A stretch of DNA of 64,000 bases from Janthinobacterium agaricidamnosum NBRC 102515 = DSM 9628. Its GTDB lineage: Bacteria; Pseudomonadota; Gammaproteobacteria; Burkholderiales; Burkholderiaceae_D. The stretch is from the NCBI RefSeq assembly GCF_000723165.1, contig NZ_HG322949.1, positions 255,220 to 319,219 on the forward strand, read 5' to 3'. Positions within the stretch are counted from its first letter, which is position 1. Each line of letters opens with the position of its first letter. Below the pieces are notes generated by a model. It was given only the letters and a program-made list of their open reading frames with translations. It made no database searches and was not told the DNA's origin. Positions 25,234 to 36,432 of this stretch are shown here, piece by piece. A program made the position numbers and the translations under genes.

Positions 25234-26176
25234 TTGGATCGTTTTCTACTAATGCAGTGCTTCGTGCGCGCGGTTGAAACCGGCAGCTTTTCGGCCGTGG
25301 CGCGAGAGCTGGGGACTGGGCAGCCCAACGTGAGCCGGAACATCGCGGCGCTGGAACAGCATCTCGGTACGCGGCTGCTGCACCGTTCGACGCGCAAACT
25401 GACGATGACCCCTGAAGGCGAGCGCTACTATGCGGAGGTCAGGCGGGTCTTCGACGCGATCGCCGAGGCCGAATCCAATGCCAGGGGAGAGGATAAACCC
25501 AGCGGCTTGCTGAAGGTGAGTTGTCCGACTTCACTCGGCCGCACCCAGCTGCTGCCTTGGGTGGTGAAATTTCTCGAACAGTATCCGGACAATGGAAGTC
25601 GATGTCCAGATCAGCGACCGCTTCATCGATATGGTGGAAGAGGGCGTGGACCTGGCAATCCGCATCGGCACCTTGGAGGACAGTACCCTGCGCGCCCGGC
25701 GCATCGGCGCATCGGAGCGCGTGTGTGTCGCCAGTGCCGGCTACCTGCAAAAAAAGCCGGCGCCCAAGGCGCCGGCAGACCTGGCGAACCATAACTGCAT
25801 CGCCTATACCCTTTTTTTCGCAGGTACCTCCTGGCTCTTCAGCGATGGAGAGGCGGTCATCAGGGGAAGCATGAAGTCCAACACGCTCGATGGCGTCCAT
25901 CAGGCCGTGATCGATGGACTGGGGATAGGGTATGGTCCTCTGTGGATGTTCGAGGATGCGGTGCGCAGCGGTGACGTGAAGCTGCTGCTCACCGACTTCA
26001 GCCCGAAGCCGGTGCCGATCCTGATCGTCTATTCTGCCAGCAGGCTGATGCCACGCAGGGCCAGCGCGTTCATGGATTTTTTTTCCGAGGCGTTCAAAAG
26101 CCAGCCATCCCTGAATGAGGGATCGCTGCGGAAACTGCTTGAAAGCCAGGGCGCATCCCTCAAGTTCACAGCGTGA
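25234..26176 (+). pseudogene. LysR-family regulator interrupted by a one-base frameshift
   Basis: The N-terminal 119 codons (winged helix MDRFLLMQCFVRAVETGSFSAV, then VSCPTSLGRTQLLPWVVKFLEQYPD) and the following 194 codons from 25592 (MEVDVQISDRFIDMVEEGVDLAIR) together make a normal ~313-residue LysR protein, but they lie in different frames. At 25589-25592 the text reads GACAATGGAA where GACATGGAA would restore the frame, so one extra A is present. It is divergent from the SDR gene. It could be a real inactivation or a sequencing error; a reading-frame repair is unlikely because there is no slippery run. Confidence 0.85.
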
Positions 26177-26198
26177 AAACGTGAGTCCGTTTACATCC

Positions 26199-27296
26199 TT
26201 ACCACATGATCACGCGTTGCTCGGGCGGCAGATACATCGGATCGCCCGGCTTGATGTCGAACGCCTCATAGAAGCTAGGCTGGTTCATCACGGTGCCCTT
26301 GGCGCGGAATTCGCCCGGCGCATGCGGATCGCTCTTGATCTGTGCAATCGCCGCCTCAGGGCGCAATTTGGCGCGGCATTTCGTGGCAAAGCCGATGTAC
26401 AGGCGCTGTTCGCCGGTCAGGCCGTCGAGCACGGGCGACGGCTTGCCTTGCAGCGAACGTTCATAGGCCTTGTAGGTGACCGACAAGCCCGAATTGTCGG
26501 CGATGTTTTCACCCAGCGTCAGCTCGCCATTGATGAAGTAGCCTGGCACGGGGCTGTAGGCGCCATATTGCCTGACCAAGCCTGCGGCACGCGCCTTGAA
26601 GGCGCTACTGTCTTGCGCGGTCCACCAGTTGCGCAGGCGGCCATGGGCATCGTACTGGCTGCCGGAGTCGTCGAAGGCGTGGCTGATCTCATGGCCGAAG
26701 GTAATGCCAAGCAGGCCGTAATTGACCGCATCTTCGGCTTTCACATTGAAGAATGGCGGCTGCAGGATCGCGGCCGGAATCGTGATTGAATTCAGTTCTG
26801 GGCTGTAGCTGGCGTTGACGGTTTGCGGCGTCATCCACCATTCGTCGCGGTCGACCGGTTTGCCGAGCTTGCCGAGATTTTGCTGGTGGCTCCAGGCGCG
26901 CGCCGCCCGCACGTTGGCGATCAGGTCATGCTTTTGCGTGTGCATGGCGCGGTAGTCGCGCCACTTGTCCGGATAGGCGATTTTGGGCTTTAATGCCGCC
27001 AGCTTGGCTTGGGCTTCCTTCTTGGTCTCCGGTCCCATCCAGTCGAGCTGGTCGATGCCGTCCTTGAACGAGGCCACGAAATTGTTAAACATGGCCATCA
27101 CGCGCGGCTTGGTTTCGGGCGGCAGATACATCTCGACATACCGCTTGCCGACTGCATCGCTCAGGGCGCCATTGGTAAAACGCAGCGCCAGTTGCCACAG
27201 CGGTTCACTTTGCGGGACGCCGCGCAGCACCGTGCCGTCGAAGGCGAAGCGTTCCTTGACGGCGGCGCTGTTCAGATAGGAAGCGTAGCTTTCTGT
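26199..27296 (-). pseudogene. pepO: M13-family metallopeptidase (PepO-like), 5'-truncated
   Basis: The C-terminal ~365 codons of a neprilysin-like zinc peptidase remain: the VNASYSPELNSITIPAAIL region, zinc motif HEISHAFDDSG, the third ligand in GENIADNSGL, and the C-terminal PGDPMYLPPEQRVIMW. M13 enzymes are usually about 680 residues, so the signal peptide and N-terminal half are missing. Reading upstream, homology (ESYASYLNSAAVKERFAFDG) continues to 27296 and is then cut by an in-frame TAA at 27299-27297. The catalytic motifs are intact but without an export signal or N-lobe function is unlikely. The junction marks the edge of the accessory island. Confidence 0.9.
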
Positions 27297-27458
27297 TTAG
27301 TAATTTAAAAAAAGACAGACCCCGACTTTCCTACCCCTGCTCCGCGCAGCTTGGAAATTTTGGGTTTCATCACTTGCAGTTTCCTCATCCCTCTCATCGT
27401 TGAGGGTGCAGGTCTCCGCAACGGCTGTGAGCCATTTTTGGGTGTCGATGGCACGCAT
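27297..27458 (-). CDS. Short unknown open frame at island edge
   Basis: A 53-codon frame (MRAIDTQKWLTAVAETC onward, ending GRKVGVCLFLNY) ends exactly where the truncated peptidase begins. Upstream the frame stays open without a better start. It contains a GGGGTCTGTC stretch near its end, a string I associate with debris of small transposable elements in Burkholderiales, though I cannot verify that. It may be a fragment of a larger lost gene. The rest of the gap up to 27754 holds the structured leader described separately. Confidence 0.3.
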   Translation of the reverse strand: MRAIDTQKWLTAVAETCTLNDERDEETASDETQNFQAARSRGRKVGVCLFLNY

Positions 27459-27583
27459 TTTACGCTTGTTCAGAGGCTTGACAAAACTTTGAACCGCCGG
27501 ATACTATGAGTTATAGGCGCGCCCCCCGAGAAATGGAGGGTATTGGGACTCGACAGAAATGAACGAGAAGATGCCTGATGGTA

Positions 27584-27680
27584 TATCCTACCCAGGAAGA
27601 ACCATCGCGCGAACGGAAGGCACGCGTTTGTCGCTATCGATAAGTGCTTTAGTCTTGGGTACCTACCTCATGTAGGATAC
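27584..27680 (+). promoter_or_regulatory. Possible structured leader RNA of the LOTUS/PRTase module (long-range pairing)
   Basis: TATCCTAC at 27584-27591 is complementary to GTAGGATA at 27673-27680, with further local dyads between and before them (for example CCCCCGAGAAATGGAGGG near 27520 and TACCTAC/GTAGG near 27661). The 270 bases before the first gene of the module have no good open frame, so a structured leader or small RNA is plausible. No known RNA family is recognised. Confidence 0.4.
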
Positions 27681-27696
27681 GCAGCAGAATTCGGTA

Positions 27697-27720
27697 CGGC
27701 TCGGAGATATCCGAGCCGTT
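27697..27720 (+). promoter_or_regulatory. Perfect 10-bp inverted repeat before the LOTUS/PRTase module
   Basis: ACGGCTCGGA and TCCGAGCCGT flank the four-base centre GATA, 35 bases before the first gene. As DNA it could be an operator; as RNA a very stable hairpin. It is not followed by a T-run. Confidence 0.7.
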
Positions 27721-27754
27721 ACTCCATCTGGACCACGAAACTCTAAGGATGCGA

Positions 27755-28699
27755 ATGTCAGAGCAATCAATAGTCACTGTTCCAGCTGCAAAATTCGAAT
27801 TTCTGTCCATTGTGGATCTACCAGCGTTAAAAGCTCATCTCAAACAAACACTCACTGGCCCGACAATTTTAGGTAGTCAGCTTGGGGAATTGCTGCTGAG
27901 AGCATCACCAGTAATCGAGCGTCAAATAGTTGTGCGTCAATTCGGTGGCCTTAGAAAATTCGCTAGAGACCATTTGAGCGATATGGTCGTGCTCAAAGCC
28001 CAGCATGCTGTTGGTCAGGCAGAGATATATGAAGTGTTGGTAGGTTCTTCCGAACTAGGCGAGCCTGCTAGCGCTCGTGAGCCGTTGAGCTTTACACCTC
28101 GAAATGCTAGATTTTTTTGGTATGCTATCAGTAATCCCCTTTCTAGGTATGCTACTGCAATAGTTGCAAACAAGCTTGTATGCCACGTTAAAAACGAACC
28201 AGTCGATGGCGCTGTAAGCTTCCTCCCTTTTTCTCTTGAAAATTACCGCGAGGTCGCTCGAGAATTCGTGGCTTCGCTTCCTTCGCCTGTGAACAACATG
28301 GCTGAAACTCTCCTGACTGAGACTAAGCCTGAGGAATTACACCGAAAATTGATCCCATTCCTCCGCACTGAGTGTGGAGGGGCAGAAGTACAACGGTGGG
28401 ATGGCATACGTCGCTCGGAAATCTTGAAGAAGTTCGTTGAGCAGGCCCTAGCGCACGGCCTAGACGCAATAGAGGTCGAGGATTATAGACTGATGCTTTC
28501 CAAAGTGAATTCTAAGCCGGAGGCGCTCACTGTCATCAAAAACGAGACCAAGCTAGTGGATCAAAAGAAATCAGAGGGGTTAACGAATATACAATTTATA
28601 GCCATAGATGTAATACGGCGTATGAGTGATGAGCAGATAAGGGCGCTGGATCTTCCATTTGGTCTTGTTTTAGATGCTGCGACAACTAAGCTTACCTGA
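27755..28699 (+). CDS. Putative OST-HTH/LOTUS-domain protein, first gene of two-gene module
   Basis: I do not recognise the full-length protein (314 residues). Residues about 34-82 (ILGSQLGELLLRASP, VRQFGGLRKFARDHLSDMVVL) fit the OST-HTH/LOTUS pattern, a winged helix that binds RNA: a conserved small-residue turn, L-x2-L pairs and the F/YG-x-L-x-x-F core. The rest is alpha-helical, with RKLIPFLRTECGGAEVQRWDG and a C-terminal IDVIRRMSDEQIRALDLPFGLV. No catalytic motif or membrane segment is seen. ATG 27755 is chosen because AAGGA precedes it; ATG 27749 is in frame. Base composition is AT-rich compared with the backbone. The partner gene starts 26 bases downstream. Confidence 0.7.
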   Translation: MSEQSIVTVPAAKFEFLSIVDLPALKAHLKQTLTGPTILGSQLGELLLRASPVIERQIVVRQFGGLRKFARDHLSDMVVLKAQHAVGQAEIYEVLVGSSELGEPASAREPLSFTPRNARFFWYAISNPLSRYATAIVANKLVCHVKNEPVDGAVSFLPFSLENYREVAREFVASLPSPVNNMAETLLTETKPEELHRKLIPFLRTECGGAEVQRWDGIRRSEILKKFVEQALAHGLDAIEVEDYRLMLSKVNSKPEALTVIKNETKLVDQKKSEGLTNIQFIAIDVIRRMSDEQIRALDLPFGLVLDAATTKLT

Positions 28700-28725
28700 G
28701 CGTTGCTTTTAGAGCACAATGATTT

Positions 28726-30045
28726 ATGGCCAAATTACTTGTTGTATGTTCTGATATGGAAATGGCGCGGGTTGTCGATGCGCTCCGATATTCAGTGAGA
28801 TCAGATCAGCGGCAGGACGTTATCGTCTGGGAACTACGTGACGGCTGCAAATTAGTGGACGGGAATCAGCAAACAGTCTTTTGGACAGATATTCCCGCCG
28901 ACATACATGTTTTGGTGACGAAGTCTGTAAAAGGCTTTCCGCGAGACATACTTATTGATGCTGGGTACTCTATCAAAGTTGTATCGCGAGAGGGCTTTTT
29001 TCAGGAGGGAAATTCTAAACTTGAGCGCTTCTTGGAGACTCTTGGGATGTGCTGGACGGATCAAGCGCGGGATGCCTATGAGTCTTACGATCACCGTTCT
29101 CCAGATTTTGATGTGGCTAGTTGGTTAAAGCAATTTGACGCCATTGGAGCACCAAGCTTAGGTAAGGCACTGCTTCGACACTTAGAGGTTCTACCAACAG
29201 ATCAATGCGTGTCGATCCTCGCTAAGAGTTATTTAGCTCATAGTGGTGTACCGGCAGATTTTGTTGCTACGTTGTCCAAAATGGGAAAAAGTGGAGCTGC
29301 CTTATCTGGCGGGTTGAGACGTCATTTAGAACGGGATCCTATAATTCTAACTGACGCAATTGAAAAAAATGCCACTTCTCAAGAAAGAAAATGTATTCAT
29401 GTTTTTGAGGATGGGCTTTGGACCGGTATAGAACTATCACGTGTACTTGAGTCTTTAATTGGAAAATCGACAAAGCCAAAATTGCCCGCTTTATCAGATC
29501 CTACGCTGTTGCATAAATATAATGTGGTTCTTCATTTTGCATTGGCTACTGATATCGGTATCTACGCTGCTAAGTCACTTTTATTAGAATGGGATTTGAA
29601 AAATTTCTCACTTGCTACTTCAAATTCAAAGATGATTGAAGTACTAACTGCTGAGGCGAAATCAAACTTTGAGAATGGAAATTTCTCTTTTAAACACGTA
29701 AGGGATTTCGCCTCAGAGGTTTCAATCACTCCAAGAATTATTACCTTACTGAGTGTAGAAATGAGCGATGCCGCAATAACCCATGTAATGGGGGTGATTA
29801 GGACAGTTGGATCTCAACTCTGGGCGATTAACAATAAAGCATTGTCAGATTCAGCAATTCCTCTAAACGTAGAGTTCGGTGCGAATGGAATCGGGTCAAC
29901 AACCCTCTTCCGACATAGTTCTCCGAGAGCAGTCCTCCCCATGTTTTGGGCAAGTGGCCCTATAAAGTGGGGCTCCAAGCGCATTCACTGGAAAGCGCTG
30001 TTTCCTGAAAATGGTCCCAAGGATCATATACTTGCTACTTCTTAA
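28726..30045 (+). CDS. Phosphoribosyltransferase-like (PRTase-CE-type) protein, second gene of module
   Basis: A 439-residue protein. The segment RKCIHVFEDGLWTGIE (about 221-236) matches the PRPP-binding loop of phosphoribosyltransferases: hydrophobic strand, two acidic residues (E228, D229), then a TG turn. An upstream helical region (ASWLKQFDAIG...ALLRHLEVLP) and the downstream PRAVLPMFWASG...W..LFPE block resemble the PRTase-CE family described from comparative genomics of prokaryotic conflict systems. The first ~100 residues may form a separate small alpha/beta domain. No signal peptide or membrane span. Co-directional with the LOTUS gene and followed after 125 bases by a strong terminator, so the two form a self-contained unit. 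The function is unknown; an anti-phage role is inferred. Confidence 0.75.
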   Translation: MAKLLVVCSDMEMARVVDALRYSVRSDQRQDVIVWELRDGCKLVDGNQQTVFWTDIPADIHVLVTKSVKGFPRDILIDAGYSIKVVSREGFFQEGNSKLERFLETLGMCWTDQARDAYESYDHRSPDFDVASWLKQFDAIGAPSLGKALLRHLEVLPTDQCVSILAKSYLAHSGVPADFVATLSKMGKSGAALSGGLRRHLERDPIILTDAIEKNATSQERKCIHVFEDGLWTGIELSRVLESLIGKSTKPKLPALSDPTLLHKYNVVLHFALATDIGIYAAKSLLLEWDLKNFSLATSNSKMIEVLTAEAKSNFENGNFSFKHVRDFASEVSITPRIITLLSVEMSDAAITHVMGVIRTVGSQLWAINNKALSDSAIPLNVEFGANGIGSTTLFRHSSPRAVLPMFWASGPIKWGSKRIHWKALFPENGPKDHILATS

Positions 30046-30167
30046 ATTCTTGGCAGTCAGAAATTATCAATGCGATAGTTATTTTTTAAGCTTGCGCATT
30101 TCACTCAACCGCAGATATACGTTTTATCTATTCTTGTCAGAGTGGCCCAGTTTGGTTACGTATGAAG

Positions 30168-30202
30168 TAAAAACGCCCGCAGCAATGCGGGCGTTTATTT
30201 GG
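30168..30202 (+). terminator. Intrinsic terminator of the LOTUS/PRTase module
   Basis: An 11-base-pair stem (AAACGCCCGCA with TGCGGGCGTTT) around a short AA-containing loop is preceded by an A-run and followed by TTTATTT. It can act on both strands, ending the module on plus and possibly late gyrB transcripts on minus. Confidence 0.85.
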
Positions 30203-30305
30203 AGTATTTTCCAACTCTGAAAAACTAATTTCCTATCCAATCTAGCAACTATAGGAAAGCTAAGTAAGCCGTAATAAATTCTTGTGATTTCTGACTTCCA
30301 TAACC

Positions 30306-30363
30306 GGCGCTCTGCGGTGTTGCTCGCCGCTAGCAGTGCTCGCACTGCGTCGCAACGAGCGCC
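30306..30363. repeat. Long imperfect cruciform-like element
   Basis: GGCGCT...AGCGCC forms an outer stem, GTTGC...GCAAC an inner one, and GCAGTG-CTCG-CACTGC the tip. It is GC-rich and sits between the island's terminator and the end of gyrB. The 30046-30474 gap holds otherwise only this and the terminator. It may be a dispersed repeat or the island's right end. Confidence 0.5.
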
Positions 30364-30474
30364 TTGCAGCGCATCCGGTTCTGTTCGCCATAACTTCACA
30401 ATCATTTTCCACGACCTACTTAGTAAATGTTTTTAGTCGTAGAACAGTGGGACTCCACGGTAAAGTAATTGAAA

Positions 30475-33057
<2,583 letters not shown>

Positions 33058-33148
33058 TCAAGTTGTGGCTGAGAAGCGCAGCTGTACCGGGGTACAGCGA
33101 GCATCGCAGGCCGCAAATTGCGCCGCGTAGCAGGTTTGCGGGGCTTCT

Positions 33149-34255
33149 TTAAATCCGCATCGGCATGACAACGTACTTGAAGTCGGCGTTGTCAGGGATG
33201 GAAATCAAGGCCGACGAATTCGAGTCGCCCAGTGCGATGTTGACTTGCTCGCATTTCAGGTTGTTCAGCACGTCCAGCAGGTAGGTGACGTTGAAGCCGA
33301 TGTCGACGGAATCGCCGCCGTAGTCGATTTCCAGCTCTTCGACCGCTTCTTCCTGGTCGGCGTTGGTCGAGCTGATTTTCATGCTGCCCGGGGTGATGAT
33401 GCAGCGCACGCCCTTGAACTTGTCGCTGGTCATGATGGCGGCGCGTTGCAGCGAACGCAGCAATTCATCGCGACCGATGGTGAAGTCGTTTTTGTAGCCC
33501 TTCGGAATCACCCGGGTGTAGTCGGGGAATTTGCCTTCGACCAGTTTCGAGATCAGTTCGATGTCGGCGAAGGTCAGCTTGACCTGGTTGGCGGCGATGT
33601 CCAGTTGCACCGGCTCGTCGTTTTCTTCCAGCAGGCGCTGCAATTCGATGATGGTCTTGCGCGGGATGATGACTTCCTGGCGCTCGAAGGTTTGTTCGGT
33701 CGCGACCTGGCAAAACGCCAGGCGGTGGCCGTCGGTTGCCACGGCGATCACGTTGTTGCCGTCCAGGACCAGCAGCAAACCGTTCAGGTAATAACGGATG
33801 TCTTGCTGCGCCATCGAGAAATGCACCATGTTGAACAGGTGCTTCAGGGTTTTTTGGGGCAGCGTGACGGACGCGTTGTAGCTTTCGGCTTGCTGCACGG
33901 TCGGGAATTCTTCGGCCGCCAGGGTTTGCAGGGCGAAGCGCGACTTGCCGGTTTGTACCGTCAGGCGCTTGTTCAGCAAGGTCATCGTGACGTCGCCCGA
34001 TTCAGGCAGCGCGCGCAGGATGTCGAGCAGCTTGCGCGCGGCCACGGTGGTGCCGGTGACGTCGGCGCCCGAGCCGATTTCGGCGTGGGTGGTGATTTGC
34101 ACTTCGGTGTCGGTCGACAGGAAGGACACATGTTCGCCGTCTTTGCGGATGAGGATATTGGCCAGAATCGGCATAGTGTGCCGACGCTCGACAATACCGC
34201 TCACGATCTGCAGTGGCCGGAGAAGGGTATCTCGGGTGGTTTTGACCAATTGCAT
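33149..34255 (-). CDS. dnaN: DNA polymerase III beta subunit (sliding clamp)
   Basis: The 368-residue processivity clamp, three homologous domains forming half of the ring. The N-terminus MQLVKTTRDTLLRPLQIVSGIVERRHTMPILANILI and the C-terminal YVVMPMRI ending are diagnostic; the M-P-M-R/L ending is part of the client-binding pocket. It is 199 bases downstream of dnaA on the same strand, and gyrB follows. The 199-bp dnaA-dnaN gap is AT-richer and likely carries a secondary promoter, but I could not assign boxes with confidence. Confidence 0.98.
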   Translation of the reverse strand: MQLVKTTRDTLLRPLQIVSGIVERRHTMPILANILIRKDGEHVSFLSTDTEVQITTHAEIGSGADVTGTTVAARKLLDILRALPESGDVTMTLLNKRLTVQTGKSRFALQTLAAEEFPTVQQAESYNASVTLPQKTLKHLFNMVHFSMAQQDIRYYLNGLLLVLDGNNVIAVATDGHRLAFCQVATEQTFERQEVIIPRKTIIELQRLLEENDEPVQLDIAANQVKLTFADIELISKLVEGKFPDYTRVIPKGYKNDFTIGRDELLRSLQRAAIMTSDKFKGVRCIITPGSMKISSTNADQEEAVEELEIDYGGDSVDIGFNVTYLLDVLNNLKCEQVNIALGDSNSSALISIPDNADFKYVVMPMRI

Positions 34256-34454
34256 AGTAATCCTCGATGTAGATAGTTTAACGGTGTTCAGTTGAACGTA
34301 TTAGTTTAACAAGTATTTTTGACAATGATTGCACTGGATAGCCTGCCGGATAGGCCGCAGTGCCTTGCCAGATAATACGGGCAAAGCACGTTTTGAGCCA
34401 GTCCCGCCGGACGGTATGTCGCGCCAGACTATTTTGCCTGAATGATAACGCCGC

Positions 34455-35855
34455 TTATCCCTTCAACGTCTGTTCCAGCACATGTAATTCATGGTTGCAT
34501 TCCGGGTTCTTGGTGCGGTCCAGCGCGATCTTGCGTACCGCGTGCAACACCGTCGTATGATCGCGGCCGCCAAACAGTTCACCGATTTCCGGCAAGCTCT
34601 TTTGCGTCAATTCCTTGGCCAGATACATCGCGATCTGGCGCGGCCGGGCGATATTCGCCGGACGGCGCTTGGAATACATGTCGGCGACCTTGATGTTGAA
34701 GAAGTCGGCCACCGTTTTCTGGATGTTTTCCACGCTGATCTGGCGGTTTTGTACCGACAGCAAGTCTTTCAGCGCTTCTTTGACGATATCGATGGTGATG
34801 TCCTTGCCATGGAAACGCGAGTACGCCAGGATCTTGCGCAACGCGCCTTCCAGCTCGCGCACGTTGGAGCGCAAGTGCTTGGCGACGAAAAACGCCACGT
34901 CGTCGGAAAAGGTCACGCCTTCCTGCTTGGCTTTCTTCAGCAGGATCGCCACGCGCATTTCCAGTTCCGGCGGTTCGATCGCCACCGTCAGGCCGGAATC
35001 GAAGCGCGAGATCAGGCGGTCATCCATGCCGGTGATCTCTTTCGGATAGGTGTCCGAGGTGATGATGATCTGTTTCTTGGCCGCGATCAGCGCCTCGAAC
35101 GCATAGAAGAACTCTTCCTGCGTCCGGCTCTTGCCGCCAAAGAATTGAATATCATCGATCAGCAGCATGTCCAGCGAGTGGTAATAGTGCTTGAAGTCGT
35201 CGAAACCCTTGCGTTGGTAAGCGGTCACTACGTCGCGCACATACTGTTCCGCGTGGATGTAGCGGATCTTGGCGCCCGGCTGGTCGGCCATCACCTGGTT
35301 GCCGATGGCGTGGATCAAGTGGGTTTTACCAAGGCCGACGCCGCCGTAGAAGAACAGCGGGTTGTACGACACGCCCGGATTATTCGCCACCTGGATCGCG
35401 GCGGCGCGCGCCAGCTGGTTGGCCTTGCCGGTCACGAAGCTGTCGAAGGTCAGGTCGGTATTGATGCGGCTTTGCTCGCGGCGCGGCGAATTGCCGATGC
35501 TGAACTCGGGCACGCTCTGGGCCGGCTCGGCCGCCGTGCGGTTGCTGGGCGCGCCGCCATTCGGGTCGCTGGCCGGCACGCTGCTCGGGCTTGCCGGTTT
35601 TTTCGGCAAGGCCAGGCGCGGGTCGAGCACGAATTGCACATCGGTCGGCGCTTCGAAATACTGGATCGCCAGCGCCGTGATGCGGCTGGCGAACTGGGTC
35701 TTGACCCAGTCCAGCTTGAATCGGTTGGGCGCGGCGATGCGCAACTTGCCCTCCTCGTAGTCGAGGGGGATAAGCGGTTTTATCCACGCACTGAATTGTT
35801 GCGGTGTCAGCTCCAGTTCCAACTGCGCGGAACAGGCCTGCCAGAAATTATCCAT
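34455..35855 (-). CDS. dnaA: Chromosomal replication initiator DnaA
   Basis: A 466-residue initiator with the four DnaA domains: domain I (1-85, [20 protein letters not shown]), a proline- and serine-rich linker (about 85-135), the AAA+ domain with Walker [11 protein letters not shown] (171-180) and Walker [10 protein letters not shown] (about 231-239), and the C-terminal DNA-binding domain with the signature [11 protein letters not shown] (about 438-448). It lies beside the putative origin at 35856-36295; a DnaA-box-like TTATCCACG (35780-35788) is inside the coding region near the start and may contribute to autoregulation. Confidence 0.98.
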   Translation of the reverse strand: MDNFWQACSAQLELELTPQQFSAWIKPLIPLDYEEGKLRIAAPNRFKLDWVKTQFASRITALAIQYFEAPTDVQFVLDPRLALPKKPASPSSVPASDPNGGAPSNRTAAEPAQSVPEFSIGNSPRREQSRINTDLTFDSFVTGKANQLARAAAIQVANNPGVSYNPLFFYGGVGLGKTHLIHAIGNQVMADQPGAKIRYIHAEQYVRDVVTAYQRKGFDDFKHYYHSLDMLLIDDIQFFGGKSRTQEEFFYAFEALIAAKKQIIITSDTYPKEITGMDDRLISRFDSGLTVAIEPPELEMRVAILLKKAKQEGVTFSDDVAFFVAKHLRSNVRELEGALRKILAYSRFHGKDITIDIVKEALKDLLSVQNRQISVENIQKTVADFFNIKVADMYSKRRPANIARPRQIAMYLAKELTQKSLPEIGELFGGRDHTTVLHAVRKIALDRTKNPECNHELHVLEQTLKG

Positions 35856-35981
35856 GAATCGTCTATGTGAAAAGGTGTGGGAGGGCGTATCGATACTGCC
35901 CTGCGCACACCGTGATGCAAGGCCGGCGTCGCGCGAGGGCTCGCCACACGTAACACGCTATTCTACTCCCGACCGCCAAAG

Positions 35982-35990
35982 TTATCCACA
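35982..35990 (+). promoter_or_regulatory. DnaA box
   Basis: TTATCCACA is a perfect match to the DnaA-binding consensus. It lies 127 bases from the dnaA start codon within the putative origin. Confidence 0.8.
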
Positions 35991-36095
35991 GGCACGTCTG
36001 TTATTTTGCATGAAATGCCATGCCTGAGCCTGTCTTCCTGGCTTTCCTGGCAAGTCATGCCTGAGCTTAAAACCGACAGCCGACGATCTCAAGTC

Positions 36096-36125
36096 TTGAC
36101 AAGGATGGGTGATATGCTGAATAAT
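36096..36125 (+). promoter_or_regulatory. Putative sigma-70 promoter for rpmH operon
   Basis: A perfect -35 element TTGACA is followed after 17-18 bases by GAATAAT, a fair -10 element. It lies 170 bases upstream of rpmH and reads toward it. Confidence 0.5.
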
Positions 36126-36295
36126 TCAGGGTTCCCCGCCCGTATTCCGTGTTTATATGGAGTAAGCGTGGATTAAGCGGGCGATGAGATTGGCCAGCTT
36201 GTGCCTTGGCATAAGTGCGCGATTGTCATTGGCACCAAAAACTGACGGGACGTCAGACCCGATTTTGCATTTTTTTTGTTTTTAGCGAGACCAAC

Positions 36296-36430
36296 ATGAA
36301 ACGTACTTACCAACCTTCCGTCGTCCGCCGCAAGCGTACGCACGGCTTCCGCGCTCGTATGGCTACCCGTGGCGGTCGTGATGTGCTCAACGCACGTCGC
36401 GCAAAAGGCCGCAAACGTCTGGCCGTCTAG
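36296..36430 (+). CDS. rpmH: 50S ribosomal protein L34
   Basis: A 44-residue, strongly basic ribosomal protein. The sequence [18 protein letters not shown] to AKGRKRLAV is diagnostic. The start is ATG 36296 with GCGAGA upstream; an in-frame extension further upstream is not coding. The rnpA frame begins two bases after its stop, the usual coupling. Confidence 0.98.
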   Translation: MKRTYQPSVVRRKRTHGFRARMATRGGRDVLNARRAKGRKRLAV

Positions 36431-36432
36431 GC

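Larger units (their letters stand above)
35856..36295. other. Putative chromosomal origin region (oriC) between dnaA and rpmH
   Basis: This 440-bp gene-free gap lies between divergent dnaA and rpmH, the place of oriC in many betaproteobacteria. It holds one perfect DnaA box (35982-35990), a repeated CATGCCTGAGC (36019-36029 and 36056-36066), a likely rpmH promoter (36096-36125), a CTGACG-GGA-CGTCAG dyad (36242-36256) and a T-rich run before rpmH. I found only one perfect box, so the exact boundaries are open. Confidence 0.6.

Noticed and set aside
27480..27754. Retron or reverse-transcriptase-linked RNA
   Set aside because: The leader is structured, but no reverse transcriptase gene is near; it is reported only as a leader of unknown type.
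30124..30405. 93-codon minus-strand frame beyond gyrB
   Set aside because: It runs through an intrinsic terminator and a cruciform element; no family is recognised and the composition is not gene-like.
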